A stretch of DNA of 16,245 nt from an uncultured Blautia sp. (GCA_934409175.1 CAKRVX010000044.1:1-16245); one strand, 5' to 3'; positions 1-7,927 are shown, counted from the first letter of the stretch. Numbers and translations: made by a program. Notes: generated by a model not told the origin, from the sequence alone.

Positions 1-85
1 GTTCCTACGTTGGCATTATCCAAATCAGGTATATGGGTCGAAGTTGATGACTTCCTCTCAGCCTGCTGTCACAAGCTCCCCGTTT
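1..85 (-). ncRNA. TPP riboswitch aptamer (THI element), 3' end cut by window edge
   Basis: Read on the minus strand, this holds the conserved core of the thiamine pyrophosphate aptamer: GGGGAGC at about 75-81, GGCTGAGA at 56-63, then ACCTGAT, TGGATAATGCCA and CGTAGGAA between 31 and 2. In this family TPP binding controls termination or translation of downstream thiamine synthesis or uptake genes. The 3' half of stem P1, the expression platform and the controlled gene lie left of the window, so neither the target nor the mechanism can be read. The aptamer sits just downstream of a strong promoter at 100-128, which fits an independent transcription unit rather than an intragenic element. Confidence 0.93.
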
Positions 86-99
86 CTTTACATGAGTAA

Positions 100-128
100 A
101 GTATAAGCTTTTATGCCTGTTCTGTCAA
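100..128 (-). promoter_or_regulatory. Sigma-A promoter for the TPP riboswitch transcript
   Basis: On the minus strand TTGACA (123-128) is followed by a 17-nt spacer and TATACT (100-105). The -35 box is perfect and the -10 box matches five of six. Transcription should start near 93, about 10 nt before the aptamer. The promoter lies 38 bp beyond the stop codon of the acyltransferase gene, in the same direction. Confidence 0.85.
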
Positions 129-165
129 GCCCGGATTATATTCCTGCATCGTTACTACCCACACC

Positions 166-1986
166 CTACATCCTCAATTTCTTATGAAACTCTCTCAACA
201 TCTCCTTCTGCCTGAAAATAAACAATCCAGCCAGAGTGAGAAAACTGATTCCGACGCAGAGTACAGAGGGGTATTGAAAAGTTACAAGCCCAGTGCAGAT
301 AAGGATTATGGGGACAAGACCGGTCAGGCCGACCTGAATAAGATAGAACAGATATTCTTCCCGGGCCAGCCTGCTGATTTTTGCGATCACAGGAACAGAA
401 ATCAGCACTGCCAGAACTCCTATGGGAAAAACGAAATCTACGGACCATCCCCTCCATCCTGTAAAAATATCCCACAGAATTGCAATCACCGTTATGATCA
501 AAAGCTGCCACATTTCATTTTTCAAAATGTTTCTTCGTTTGAAATATGCCACCATCACCACCAGCCATGCGCAGACGCACCCCGCCCCTGCAAACCAGAA
601 CCAGTTCAGGGTTCCCTGTACAAGATAATTGACCATTCCACAGATGACAGCGATCATCAGGCATAGAAAACTAAATCCCTGTACTACTTTCCGGTTTTCT
701 TTTTTCATCAATTTCCTGGCTTCTGTGCAGCCCGGAAAATCATTTTTTTCTTCCCTGCAGGTAATTTTCTCTTCCTTAAGAATCCGAAGAAAATTTCGCT
801 CAATACTGTTGTCTGGAATTTTCGAAGTAAAACCTAGCATCATCTCATTTCCATAGGAACAAGAACACATCTGCAGCGAGTTCGTACTTGCAAAAATGCC
901 GAATCGTTTAATAAACTGCTGATATTCCTCCGGAAAACGCACAATCCCGATATTGGAATACACGGCAGTAATACTTCTGCTGCCCAGCTCAGCACCTGCC
1001 ATCAGGAAATATTTCTTAATGGCCAGAGGCACTGCACGCACCAGCAGATTCTTCTCCAGCCGCACATATCCGTTCATATGCATGGCTATTTTTTCCTTAA
1101 CCAGTTCCTGCCTGAACTGGTCCTTCACTGACTGAAGCACTTCTGTAAACGTAGTATTATCCGAAAAAGTATAACCTACTTCTATCCATCCAAAGAAATT
1201 TGACATGGACTGTGATGGAAAATAATTTCTCAGATTCACAGGAATCATCAATGCTACCGGACGGTTCTGACGACTTCTGGGAACCTCTTCACGGATTGCA
1301 CACAGCATCACGGCAGTAAGCAATACTGTGATGGAAACACCGCAGGATTTTGCTTTTGCATGAATGTCCTTTACCGGAACTGCAATCTCTGTAATATTCA
1401 TATCCGAATGGAGAAGCTTCTCCCCCTTCAGCTTTACAGCAGGTTTTTTCTTCTCTCTATCCCTGGGCGTATCCGAGGAATAATACTGGGAAAAACTGTC
1501 TTCTTCCTGATCTCCACGCGTAATCTCTTCTGCCGCTTCCAACCGGGAAAGTCCTGATTCAGGGTGTGTCAGAATCAGGTAATTCTGCACCAGTTCCTGC
1601 AGAAAGTGCATGGCTCCCGTTCCATCTGTCAGTGCATGATATACTTCGAAATTGATTCTGTTTTTATAATAGGTAACCTGAAACAATAGCGTCTTTTTAT
1701 CCGGAATGTAAAGTCTGCTGCAGGGTGGTTCTGACTCTTTCAGCACCTGAGCACGCAGGTCCCGATGTTCCAGATAAAACCAGAACAGTCCCTTTCTCAG
1801 CACCGCCTGAAACAACGGATATCTCTCCATTGTCTGATCCAGCGCTTCCTGCAGAAGTTCACCGTCAACCGATTCTTTCAGCTGACAGTAAAATCTGAAA
1901 ACTCTGGTGTCATTTTTCCCTGTAACCAGTGGAAAAGCCAGTGCTGCATTATCAAGTTTTCTCCATTTTGAATAGCCTGCTTCCAT
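166..1986 (-). CDS. Condensation/alcohol-acetyltransferase-like acyltransferase fused to a C-terminal membrane domain
   Basis: 606 aa. Residues 1-420 resemble the CoA-dependent acyltransferase/NRPS condensation superfamily (AATase, PapA type). The active-site motif appears as YHALTDG, with catalytic His117 and Asp121-Gly122; the first His of canonical HHxxxDG is Tyr. A second family mark is the P-V-N-L-R-N stretch at about 249-254. In this family the His activates an alcohol or amine to attack an acyl thioester. Residues about 433-596 are a membrane domain of about six hydrophobic segments, ending in a basic tail. A tandem acyltransferase/membrane protein suggests acylation of a lipid or cell-surface molecule at the inner face of the membrane; the substrate is unknown. 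The start is ATG with AGGAG at 1991-1995. It is the last gene of a three-gene operon, 15 bp after the hydrolase gene. No terminator was found behind it. Confidence 0.8.
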   Translation of the reverse strand: MEAGYSKWRKLDNAALAFPLVTGKNDTRVFRFYCQLKESVDGELLQEALDQTMERYPLFQAVLRKGLFWFYLEHRDLRAQVLKESEPPCSRLYIPDKKTLLFQVTYYKNRINFEVYHALTDGTGAMHFLQELVQNYLILTHPESGLSRLEAAEEITRGDQEEDSFSQYYSSDTPRDREKKKPAVKLKGEKLLHSDMNITEIAVPVKDIHAKAKSCGVSITVLLTAVMLCAIREEVPRSRQNRPVALMIPVNLRNYFPSQSMSNFFGWIEVGYTFSDNTTFTEVLQSVKDQFRQELVKEKIAMHMNGYVRLEKNLLVRAVPLAIKKYFLMAGAELGSRSITAVYSNIGIVRFPEEYQQFIKRFGIFASTNSLQMCSCSYGNEMMLGFTSKIPDNSIERNFLRILKEEKITCREEKNDFPGCTEARKLMKKENRKVVQGFSFLCLMIAVICGMVNYLVQGTLNWFWFAGAGCVCAWLVVMVAYFKRRNILKNEMWQLLIITVIAILWDIFTGWRGWSVDFVFPIGVLAVLISVPVIAKISRLAREEYLFYLIQVGLTGLVPIILICTGLVTFQYPSVLCVGISFLTLAGLFIFRQKEMLREFHKKLRM

Positions 1987-2001
1987 ATTTCTCCTGCTTT
2001 C

Positions 2002-2970
2002 TTATTCCATTTCCGAGGAAGTCAGCAATTTCTCATAACTTTCATTCAGAAATCTATTAATAAATCTGAAACTCTCCTGCACATGAAAGAATTTAATTCC
2101 CAGTGCGAAAAATCCGTGAAATGCACCACGGATACGATGCATCTCCACCTTATTTCCTGCCTCTTTAAGCTTTCTGCCATAGTCTTCTCCTTCATCTCTG
2201 AGAGGGTCATACTCCGCTGTCAGGATCAGAGTTTCCGGCAGATTCGCAAAATCTTTTCCCTGAAGTGGGGAAAAATACGGGTTCTGTCTGTCTGTCTCTG
2301 TTCTTTCATAAAGTTTCAGGTAGTCTTCCATTTTTACTGCTGTGAGCAGATAATCACTGCCATTTTCATGTACAGATCTGTAGGGAGATTCTTTTGTATA
2401 ACAGTTCCCAACTGCCGGATAAATCAGAATCTGACGTCTTGGTCTGAACTCTCCTTTGTCTCTGGCCATCAGGCACACTGCTGCAGTGAGATTTCCTCCC
2501 GCACTGTCTCCGATAATGGTAATCTTCTCAGGATCTGTATTCAGAATCAGCTGATTGGTATATAAAGCTTTCGCAGCTGCATAACAATCCTCCAACGGCA
2601 CTGGAAACTTATGCTCCGGTGCCAGTCTGTACTCCACAGATACTACGATATGGGCGGTAGCCTGTGCCATCCTGGAACACACGCGGTCGTAATTTTCCAC
2701 ACTTTCTGTCACCCATCCACCGCCGTGAAAAAACAGAAGAACCGGAAAAGTATTTCCTTCTACGATTCCTGCTTCCATGGCTTCTTCTGTAGGAAAATAC
2801 AGGCGTACAGGCACTTCATGATCTCCATTATATACCTTTTCATCCAACTTCTTTACAAAAATCCTGGCAGCATCCAGCTGTTTGAGATCTGCCAGTTTTC
2901 TGGACGAATCCACTTCTATATTTCCTTGGGAAAGTGCATGTAAAACTGTTTTCATTGTCTTTGATATCAA
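2002..2970 (-). CDS. Alpha/beta hydrolase, hormone-sensitive-lipase (HSL) type carboxylesterase
   Basis: 322 aa with all marks of the bacterial HSL/type IV esterase family: oxyanion motif HGGG at 82-85, nucleophile elbow GDSAGG with Ser156, acid Asp255 in YDPLRDE, and His285 in FHGF. The length fits the family, and the absence of a signal peptide indicates a cytoplasmic enzyme. Such enzymes cleave short or medium acyl esters; the substrate cannot be read here. The start is TTG: GAGG at 2979-2982 is 8 nt from the TTG at 2970, whereas the in-frame ATG at 2955 would be 23 nt away. The gene lies 42 bp after the phosphatase gene and 15 bp before the acyltransferase gene, so it is probably co-transcribed. 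An esterase beside an acyltransferase could mean opposing acylation and deacylation, which is inference. Confidence 0.88.
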   Translation of the reverse strand: MISKTMKTVLHALSQGNIEVDSSRKLADLKQLDAARIFVKKLDEKVYNGDHEVPVRLYFPTEEAMEAGIVEGNTFPVLLFFHGGGWVTESVENYDRVCSRMAQATAHIVVSVEYRLAPEHKFPVPLEDCYAAAKALYTNQLILNTDPEKITIIGDSAGGNLTAAVCLMARDKGEFRPRRQILIYPAVGNCYTKESPYRSVHENGSDYLLTAVKMEDYLKLYERTETDRQNPYFSPLQGKDFANLPETLILTAEYDPLRDEGEDYGRKLKEAGNKVEMHRIRGAFHGFFALGIKFFHVQESFRFINRFLNESYEKLLTSSEME

Positions 2971-3012
2971 TATCTTTTCCTCATCTTTCTCAGGTAATAT
3001 TTTCTGGATTTA

Positions 3013-3744
3013 TCAGTCATGGCGCTGACTGACGTTACTGTAAATTTCACAGAATCTTGCCGCAAATGCAGGCGGTTCCTGTCTGATATACAAATGAGAA
3101 ATATCACCAAAAGAACTCATACGGAAACTGGCGATTCCCTCTCTTCTCTCCTCTGTATTAATCGTCGTTACCGATGTCGGTGCCGCACAGGTTCCATGCC
3201 ACAGTACCATAGGCGAAGCTCCGATCAGATGGCTGATCAGCACACACTCCAGACCAAAGTGACAGAAAAAAACCAGTGTGTCTTCATTTCCCTTTTCCAC
3301 CCTGTAATAATGACCATCGCGCACATAGCCATGTTCTGCCAGAAGTTCATCAAATTTTCCTGTTACATAATCATAATATCCTTTTACATCAGAAGCCTGC
3401 ATTCTCTCATTCTCAAACCAGTGATCATACTGGTAAAATCTTTCATCCATGGTCCAGTCCTGGGGCAGCCAGTCCCATGGATTCTTTTTACGGTCAGTCA
3501 CATCCGGACGATCGATGGGAACATCAAATTCTTTCAGCCAATCACATTCTTCGGCTGTGCGATTCATCTTTTTCAATGTACAGGAAGCAGTATCTTTTGC
3601 TCTTCCCAGCGGAGAAACATAAAAGTTTTTAATTTCCAGTTTCGATAATCTGTCAGAAAGATACTCTGCCTCCTTCCAGCCTTTAGGTGTCAGTGAATCT
3701 ATACTGTAATCCGGATCTCCGTGACGTACGATCAGCAATCTCAT
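3013..3744 (-). CDS. Histidine phosphatase family protein (phosphoglycerate-mutase-like)
   Basis: 243 aa. The N-terminus carries the RHG motif (Arg7-His8-Gly9), whose His becomes phosphorylated in this superfamily. Supporting residues are Arg48 in SPLGRAKDT and a second catalytic His162 in FFCHFG. Members dephosphorylate sugars, phosphoglycerate, nucleotides or proteins; the natural substrate is rarely predictable and is not here. The protein is soluble with no signal peptide. The ATG at 3744 is required to keep the RHG strand. The nearest Shine-Dalgarno (AAGGAT near 3756-3761) is rather distant. It is the first gene of the operon with the HSL hydrolase and acyltransferase, transcribed from the promoter at 3774-3802. 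Confidence 0.88.
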   Translation of the reverse strand: MRLLIVRHGDPDYSIDSLTPKGWKEAEYLSDRLSKLEIKNFYVSPLGRAKDTASCTLKKMNRTAEECDWLKEFDVPIDRPDVTDRKKNPWDWLPQDWTMDERFYQYDHWFENERMQASDVKGYYDYVTGKFDELLAEHGYVRDGHYYRVEKGNEDTLVFFCHFGLECVLISHLIGASPMVLWHGTCAAPTSVTTINTEERREGIASFRMSSFGDISHLYIRQEPPAFAARFCEIYSNVSQRHD

Positions 3745-3773
3745 TTTCAGATTTCATCCTTTCGTTTTTTTCA

Positions 3774-3802
3774 AATATATCATACACCTGTATAAATGAC
3801 AA
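3774..3802 (-). promoter_or_regulatory. Sigma-A promoter of the phosphatase/hydrolase/acyltransferase operon
   Basis: Minus strand TTGTCA (3797-3802), 17-nt spacer, TATATT (3774-3779); each box matches five of six. The -35 box overlaps the first bases after the terminator stem of the upstream amino-sugar operon, so terminator and promoter are interlocked. Confidence 0.75.
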
Positions 3803-3848
3803 GAAGCGCAGACCTTCTCCGATTTACGGCAGGTCCTGCGCTTCTTTT
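3801..3848 (-). terminator. Rho-independent terminator after the nag operon
   Basis: GAAGCGCAG (3803-3811) pairs with CTGCGCTTC (3836-3844), and ACCT (3812-3815) pairs with AGGT (3831-3834) with one bulged base. This gives a 13-bp stem. On the minus strand it is followed by a U-rich but interrupted tail (TTGTCATTTATA); on the plus strand the tail is TTTTGATTT. It starts about 15 bp after the hexosaminidase stop codon and may work in both directions. Confidence 0.8.
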
Positions 3849-3863
3849 GATTTCTGCTATATG

Positions 3864-5765
3864 TCAGATCGTATCTGTCAGATCTGCTCCACTGATGGTT
3901 CTCTGCCATCTGTTCTCAATAGCAGCTTCTCCTTCGCTGAAATATGGAAGTCTTTCTCCCTCCAGTTCTTCCAGTTTCGTAATAGTCCCCTGTATATATC
4001 TCTCCAATCTGCGGCTGCAGCTTTCCAGGCGTACGATCACTCCACCCAGACGAAGATCGATCAGTTCATATCCAAAAGGCTTGGCATCAGCCATCCACAG
4101 ATCCTCTCTGAGCTTCTTCATTTTCCACATCAGCTCAATAATGTGGGGAATACTGTCCTCACTGATTCTCTGTAATGTGGATAAATCATGTGCATCATAT
4201 GCTGTCTTGAGCCTTACTCCCAGATCTGCTTTCTCAGACAGTGTCTGTGCCATGCAATGATAATAAGCAAACAGTCTGGTATAACATCCTGCATCCAGTA
4301 CATGATTCTCCAGATCCTGTGCCAGTTTTCTGTAATATCCCTCCGCATCTTTTCCCTGCAGATGATAGTCGAAAATTCCAAGCAAAGGATCCTGATACAG
4401 AAGATATTTCGAAGGATTCTCTGACTCCAGATTATCCTTCTCTCCCAGAAATAGTCTGTCAAATTGATCCAGTTTCAGGAAATCTTCCAGATTTCCACCT
4501 GTTGCATTGGCAAATTCTTCATCCAGCGCTTTCTGATCAAAGCCTTTATGAAATCCCAGATGTGCAAACAGAGCTGCTCCCGGAAGAATGGTATCCACAG
4601 GCGTTTCTGCCCCATTGTCCATCCATGCAGTACAGAATACTTCCTGTACCTGATATTTTTTGCAGATCTGAAGTGCTGCTTTCGTACAGACGAAACTTCT
4701 GGAATAATTCGGTGCAATACCGTTCCAGATCCAGCATCCTCCTGCAAAAACTGTGTTTGGTGACAGCTGTTTGTGGACTTTAAGCATTTTTTCATATATC
4801 TTCGGGTCTGCATTATAGTAATCCCAGTATACCATTCCAAGTTCCGGATCCGGTTTTTCCCAGCTGCTGCAGTCAGCATTTTCCGGTACTTCATAATATC
4901 CGCCGCCCGTGTTGGCTGTGATATACATATCACTCCACATCATTGGCTTCAGACCAATTCTTTTGCAGATTGCCAATACTCTGTCACAATGTTCCCGGAT
5001 CAGGACAGAACTCTTTACATATCCATTTTCCTGAAGATAATTTCCCAGCCCCAGTTGAACAGCTTCATCCATTCCCAGATGAACCCGATCTGTATGGAAG
5101 TTCTCTTTTACAGATGTCAGCATTCTCTCGATAAACTGATAAGTCTCTTCTTTTCCTACCTGGAGTATATCTGCAGTATCTTTTATCTTCTCTCCTCCCG
5201 GCCATTTCAATGCATTGTGAAGATGGGCCAGCGTCTGGATACATGGCACCAGTTCTATCCCGAATTTCTGTGCGTAATCATCCATTTCACGTATTTCAGC
5301 AGCACTGTATCTGCCTCTGTATGCCCCGAAATATGGTTCATCTTCTACTTCGTATGTATCTTCTGTATAAAGCATCAGTACATTCATTCCCAAGCGTGCC
5401 AGAATACGGATCATGAATTTTACCTTCTCCACTGTAAAGACACTGTTACGGGAACAGTCCAGCATCAGTCCATTACGTGGAAAATACACTGTTTCTGTTT
5501 TTTCATATATTTCCTGATCAAGGTTCTGAAGAAGCCAGGTAAGTCCACGATAATAATGGGCCGGTTCCTGACATATGATCTCCGCTTGTGTTCCGTTTTT
5601 CTTTACAGTCAGTTCTGCATCAGTTTTGAAAACCACCTTAAGGTCTATTATATTATTATGTTTTCCTGACAATTTTTTACTGAAAATCTCATCCTGCATC
5701 ATCAGGCAGGTTCCCTCTTGTACCTGTTCAATGTCCTGTGGGGTTCCCTGAAATTTTATTTTCAT
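3864..5765 (-). CDS. Beta-N-acetylhexosaminidase, GH20 family, cytoplasmic
   Basis: 633 aa. The GH20 catalytic pair is seen as HLGMDEA with Asp233-Glu234: the Asp orients the substrate N-acetyl group and the Glu is the acid/base. A small N-terminal domain (about 1-95) precedes the TIM barrel (about 96-410), followed by a largely helical C-terminal region. There is no signal peptide or membrane segment, as in the intracellular GH20C type of streptococci, so it should remove terminal GlcNAc or GalNAc from short glycans after import. The ATG at 5765 has AAGGAG at 5775-5780 with a 9-nt spacer. It is the last gene of nagB-nagA-hex, 46 bp after nagA, and its product feeds that pathway. The sugar and linkage preference cannot be decided from sequence. 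Confidence 0.88.
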   Translation of the reverse strand: MKIKFQGTPQDIEQVQEGTCLMMQDEIFSKKLSGKHNNIIDLKVVFKTDAELTVKKNGTQAEIICQEPAHYYRGLTWLLQNLDQEIYEKTETVYFPRNGLMLDCSRNSVFTVEKVKFMIRILARLGMNVLMLYTEDTYEVEDEPYFGAYRGRYSAAEIREMDDYAQKFGIELVPCIQTLAHLHNALKWPGGEKIKDTADILQVGKEETYQFIERMLTSVKENFHTDRVHLGMDEAVQLGLGNYLQENGYVKSSVLIREHCDRVLAICKRIGLKPMMWSDMYITANTGGGYYEVPENADCSSWEKPDPELGMVYWDYYNADPKIYEKMLKVHKQLSPNTVFAGGCWIWNGIAPNYSRSFVCTKAALQICKKYQVQEVFCTAWMDNGAETPVDTILPGAALFAHLGFHKGFDQKALDEEFANATGGNLEDFLKLDQFDRLFLGEKDNLESENPSKYLLYQDPLLGIFDYHLQGKDAEGYYRKLAQDLENHVLDAGCYTRLFAYYHCMAQTLSEKADLGVRLKTAYDAHDLSTLQRISEDSIPHIIELMWKMKKLREDLWMADAKPFGYELIDLRLGGVIVRLESCSRRLERYIQGTITKLEELEGERLPYFSEGEAAIENRWQRTISGADLTDTI

Positions 5766-5785
5766 AAATATTTTCTCCTTATCAA

Positions 5786-5804
5786 GCGGATATTGAAAAT
5801 CCGC
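5786..5804 (-). other. Small hairpin between nagA and the hexosaminidase gene
   Basis: GCGGAT (5786-5791) and ATCCGC (5799-5804) form a 6-bp stem with a 7-nt loop in the nagA-hex mRNA. On the minus strand TTGATAAGGAG follows, so there is no U-tract and it is not a terminator. It may be an RNA stability or processing element, which is inference. Confidence 0.4.
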
Positions 5805-5811
5805 ATTCGAT

Positions 5812-6915
5812 TTAAAGAACTTTTATAATATTCAGTTCATCATCCGCAATTACGATATCAGCTCTCTTTCCAGGTGTAAGAGAACCAGTCTCTCCATAAA
5901 TGCCAATGCTCTTAGCTGGATTTCTGGTAGCAGCCAAAATAGCTTCTCCTTCTGAAACTCCCATGGAAATCACGCATTTCATACATTCGAAAAGATTTGT
6001 GGCCGAACCTGCAATGGTTCCGTCTGCCAGTGTGGCTTTACGATCTTTCATAGTAACCTCCTGGCCACCCAGCTCGTAAGTACCGTTTTCCATACCGGTA
6101 GCCATCATGGAATCACTGATCAGAATCACTCTTTCCGGTCCGAACAGACGGAAAGTATTCCGTACAGTCACTGGATGAATATGTATTCCATCACCGATCA
6201 GCTCTACCATACATTCTCCATTATCTGCTGCTGCACCGATCAGTCCAGGTGCCCGGTGTCCCATAGGATTCATCGCATTATAAAGATGAGTAACATGGAG
6301 AGCCCCTTCCTTCATGGCCTTCGCTGCACAGTCATAGTCTGCACTTGTGTGTCCCAGAGAGATCACTACTTCCTTATGTAATTCCCGGATAAATTCTTCT
6401 GCGCCTTCCATATTCGGAGCCAGAGTTACAACTTTGATCATGCCATCGGCTGCATTGTTGCAGTCACGGAAAAATTCCACATCCGGTTTACGGATATATT
6501 TTTCTACATGAGCACCCTTTTTCGCAGGATCCAGAAATGGCCCTTCCATATTAATTCCCACAATACGGGCACATGTACCATCCTGCTCTACATCTGCTGC
6601 GGTCTGAAAGATTGCCAGAAGTTCTTCTTTCGGGAGTGTCATAGATGTAGGACAATATGAAGTAACTCCCTGTGATTTCTCATACTGAAGGATCACTCTC
6701 AGTCCTTCTGTGTCCGCATCTGAAAAATCGTGTCTCTTCGCACCATGGCTGTGAATATCCACCAGTCCTGGCAGAACCTTAAATCCTGCAACGTCCATCT
6801 GTGTTTTATCTGTTAATTCTTCCGGAGAAGATACAAGTCTGTCCTTCTCTACATACAGATCCATTACTTTATAACTGCCGTCTTCCTGAAAGACTTTACC
6901 ATTTGTGATAATCAT
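5812..6915 (-). CDS. nagA: N-acetylglucosamine-6-phosphate deacetylase
   Basis: 367 aa, close to the usual 380-390 of NagA. It hydrolyses GlcNAc-6-P to GlcN-6-P and acetate in the cytoplasm. The amidohydrolase marks are present: HSH at 55-57 followed by KRHDF, MEGPF with metal ligand Glu124, GHTSADY with His189, THLYNAMNPMGHR with His210, GDGIH with His245, and catalytic Asp268 in LISDSM. The C-terminus has the family's LTPGKRADIVI strand. The ATG at 6915 has an AGGAG upstream near 6926-6930. It follows nagB by 16 bp, so the two are co-transcribed. Its substrate must come from GlcNAc phosphorylation by a PTS or a kinase, neither in the window. Confidence 0.97.
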   Translation of the reverse strand: MIITNGKVFQEDGSYKVMDLYVEKDRLVSSPEELTDKTQMDVAGFKVLPGLVDIHSHGAKRHDFSDADTEGLRVILQYEKSQGVTSYCPTSMTLPKEELLAIFQTAADVEQDGTCARIVGINMEGPFLDPAKKGAHVEKYIRKPDVEFFRDCNNAADGMIKVVTLAPNMEGAEEFIRELHKEVVISLGHTSADYDCAAKAMKEGALHVTHLYNAMNPMGHRAPGLIGAAADNGECMVELIGDGIHIHPVTVRNTFRLFGPERVILISDSMMATGMENGTYELGGQEVTMKDRKATLADGTIAGSATNLFECMKCVISMGVSEGEAILAATRNPAKSIGIYGETGSLTPGKRADIVIADDELNIIKVL

Positions 6916-6931
6916 GAAAACTATACTCCTT

Positions 6932-7672
6932 TTACAGACCCTTTGCTCTGATCAGACTTAATGCTTCTTCATCTGCTACTACTGTTACATCTGGATGAAG
7001 CTGCAGAATAGATGCAGGAACATTTGGTGTGATCGGTCCGTACAGTGATTTATAAAGAGCATCTGCTTTTGCTGCACCTGTGGTGATCAGAAGGATCCTT
7101 TTTGCTGACATAATATTTTTGATACCCATAGTATACGCCTGTTTCGGTACTTCGTCCATATTCTCGAAAAATCTGGCGTTTGCTTTGATGGTGCTTTCTG
7201 TCAGATCTACACAATGTGTTTCTTTTTCAAAAGCTTCTCCCGGCTCGTTGAAACCGATATGTCCGTTTCCGCCGATTCCAAGAAGCTGCATATCAATACC
7301 GCCTACACTGCGGATAATCTGATTGTATTCCCTGCATGCCTTTTCACTGTCTTTCTCCAGTCCATTCGGAACATAAGTCCTGCTCTTATCAATATTTACA
7401 TGATCAAACAGATTATGATTCATAAAATAACGATAACTCTGATCATTGTCCCCTGATAATCCTTTGTATTCGTCAAGATTTACAGATGTTACCTGTGAGA
7501 AATCCAGATCGCCCTTTTTATACCACTCGATAAGCTGTTTGTACATTCCTACCGGAGTAGAACCTGTCGCCAGTCCAAGAACCGCTCTTGGTTTCATGAT
7601 AATCTGAGCAGACATGATATTTGCTGCCTTTCTGCTTACATCCTGATAATCTTTTCCTGCATAAATAACCAT
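6932..7672 (-). CDS. nagB: Glucosamine-6-phosphate deaminase
   Basis: 246 aa, matching the short Bacillus-type NagB. It converts GlcN-6-P to fructose-6-P and ammonia. Motifs: phosphate-binding GLATGSTPVGMY (33-44), catalytic NLDEY with Asp67, and GIGGNGHIGFNEPG with His138 and Glu143. The Asn in GGNGH is normal for Firmicute NagB, where E. coli has Asp. The ATG at 7672 has AGGAG at 7680-7684, spaced 7 nt. It is the first gene of the operon and is transcribed from the promoter at 7740-7768, divergently from the MurR/RpiR regulator. Confidence 0.97.
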   Translation of the reverse strand: MVIYAGKDYQDVSRKAANIMSAQIIMKPRAVLGLATGSTPVGMYKQLIEWYKKGDLDFSQVTSVNLDEYKGLSGDNDQSYRYFMNHNLFDHVNIDKSRTYVPNGLEKDSEKACREYNQIIRSVGGIDMQLLGIGGNGHIGFNEPGEAFEKETHCVDLTESTIKANARFFENMDEVPKQAYTMGIKNIMSAKRILLITTGAAKADALYKSLYGPITPNVPASILQLHPDVTVVADEEALSLIRAKGL

Positions 7673-7739
7673 ACTTATTCTCCTGTTCTGTATTTGATCT
7701 TTGCTTTATATATAACTGTTAGTTTGTTTTCGTGCCCCC

Positions 7740-7768
7740 ATTATAATTCCTGTTGATTTTATTTTCAA
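7740..7768 (-). promoter_or_regulatory. Sigma-A promoter of nagB-nagA-hex
   Basis: Minus strand TTGAAA (7763-7768), 17-nt spacer, TATAAT (7740-7745). The -10 box is perfect and the -35 box matches four of six. The start point should be near 7733, giving a leader of about 60 nt before nagB. The -35 box repeats the half-site sequence found in the operator-like palindrome upstream, so a repressor could cover it. Confidence 0.8.
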
Positions 7769-7831
7769 TAAAGCTTGTTTGTTTAGAATCTTCTTTCATA
7801 CATTCCTGTTTCTCTCTCCGTTTATCACTTA

Positions 7832-7882
7832 TTTTGTATTTGTTTTGAAATTGCTTTCAATTGTTTTGTATTATTTGAAATT
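7832..7882. promoter_or_regulatory. Candidate regulator binding region (palindrome and direct repeats) between nagB and the regulator gene
   Basis: TTGAAA-N4-TTTCAA is a symmetric site at 7845-7860. A near-direct repeat, TTTTGTATT followed by TTTGAAATT, occurs at 7832-7852 and again at 7864-7882. A third TTGAAATT begins at 7898 in the regulator's -35 box. MurR/RpiR dimers commonly bind such symmetric AT-rich sites next to their own gene. The 14-bp core also resembles a catabolite-responsive element (TGAAAGCNNTTTCA on the minus strand) but lacks the central CG. Which protein binds is not determined by the sequence. Confidence 0.5.
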
Positions 7883-7897
7883 ATTTACACAGTCCTG

Positions 7898-7927
7898 TTG
7901 AAATTATGAACGACAAAATGGTATACT
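7898..7927 (+). promoter_or_regulatory. Sigma-A promoter of the MurR/RpiR regulator
   Basis: TTGAAA (7898-7903), 18-nt spacer, TATACT (7922-7927). The transcript would start near 7934, about 57 nt before the ATG. The -35 box lies within a TTGAAATT repeat, which would fit autoregulation. Confidence 0.65.

Noticed and set aside
184..666. 160-residue plus-strand open frame, and similar ones at 2083-2565 and 3019-3648
   Set aside because: These are complements of well-supported genes with catalytic motifs; their own sequence is low in domain character.
4773..5669. 298-residue plus-strand open frame
   Set aside because: It is fully antisense to the GH20 gene, is rich in Cys, His and Phe as expected for a shadow frame, and has no ribosome site or family motif.
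5786..5804. Terminator between nagA and the hexosaminidase gene
   Set aside because: The 6-bp stem has no T-run and the next gene's ribosome site follows immediately, so it is recorded only as a small hairpin.
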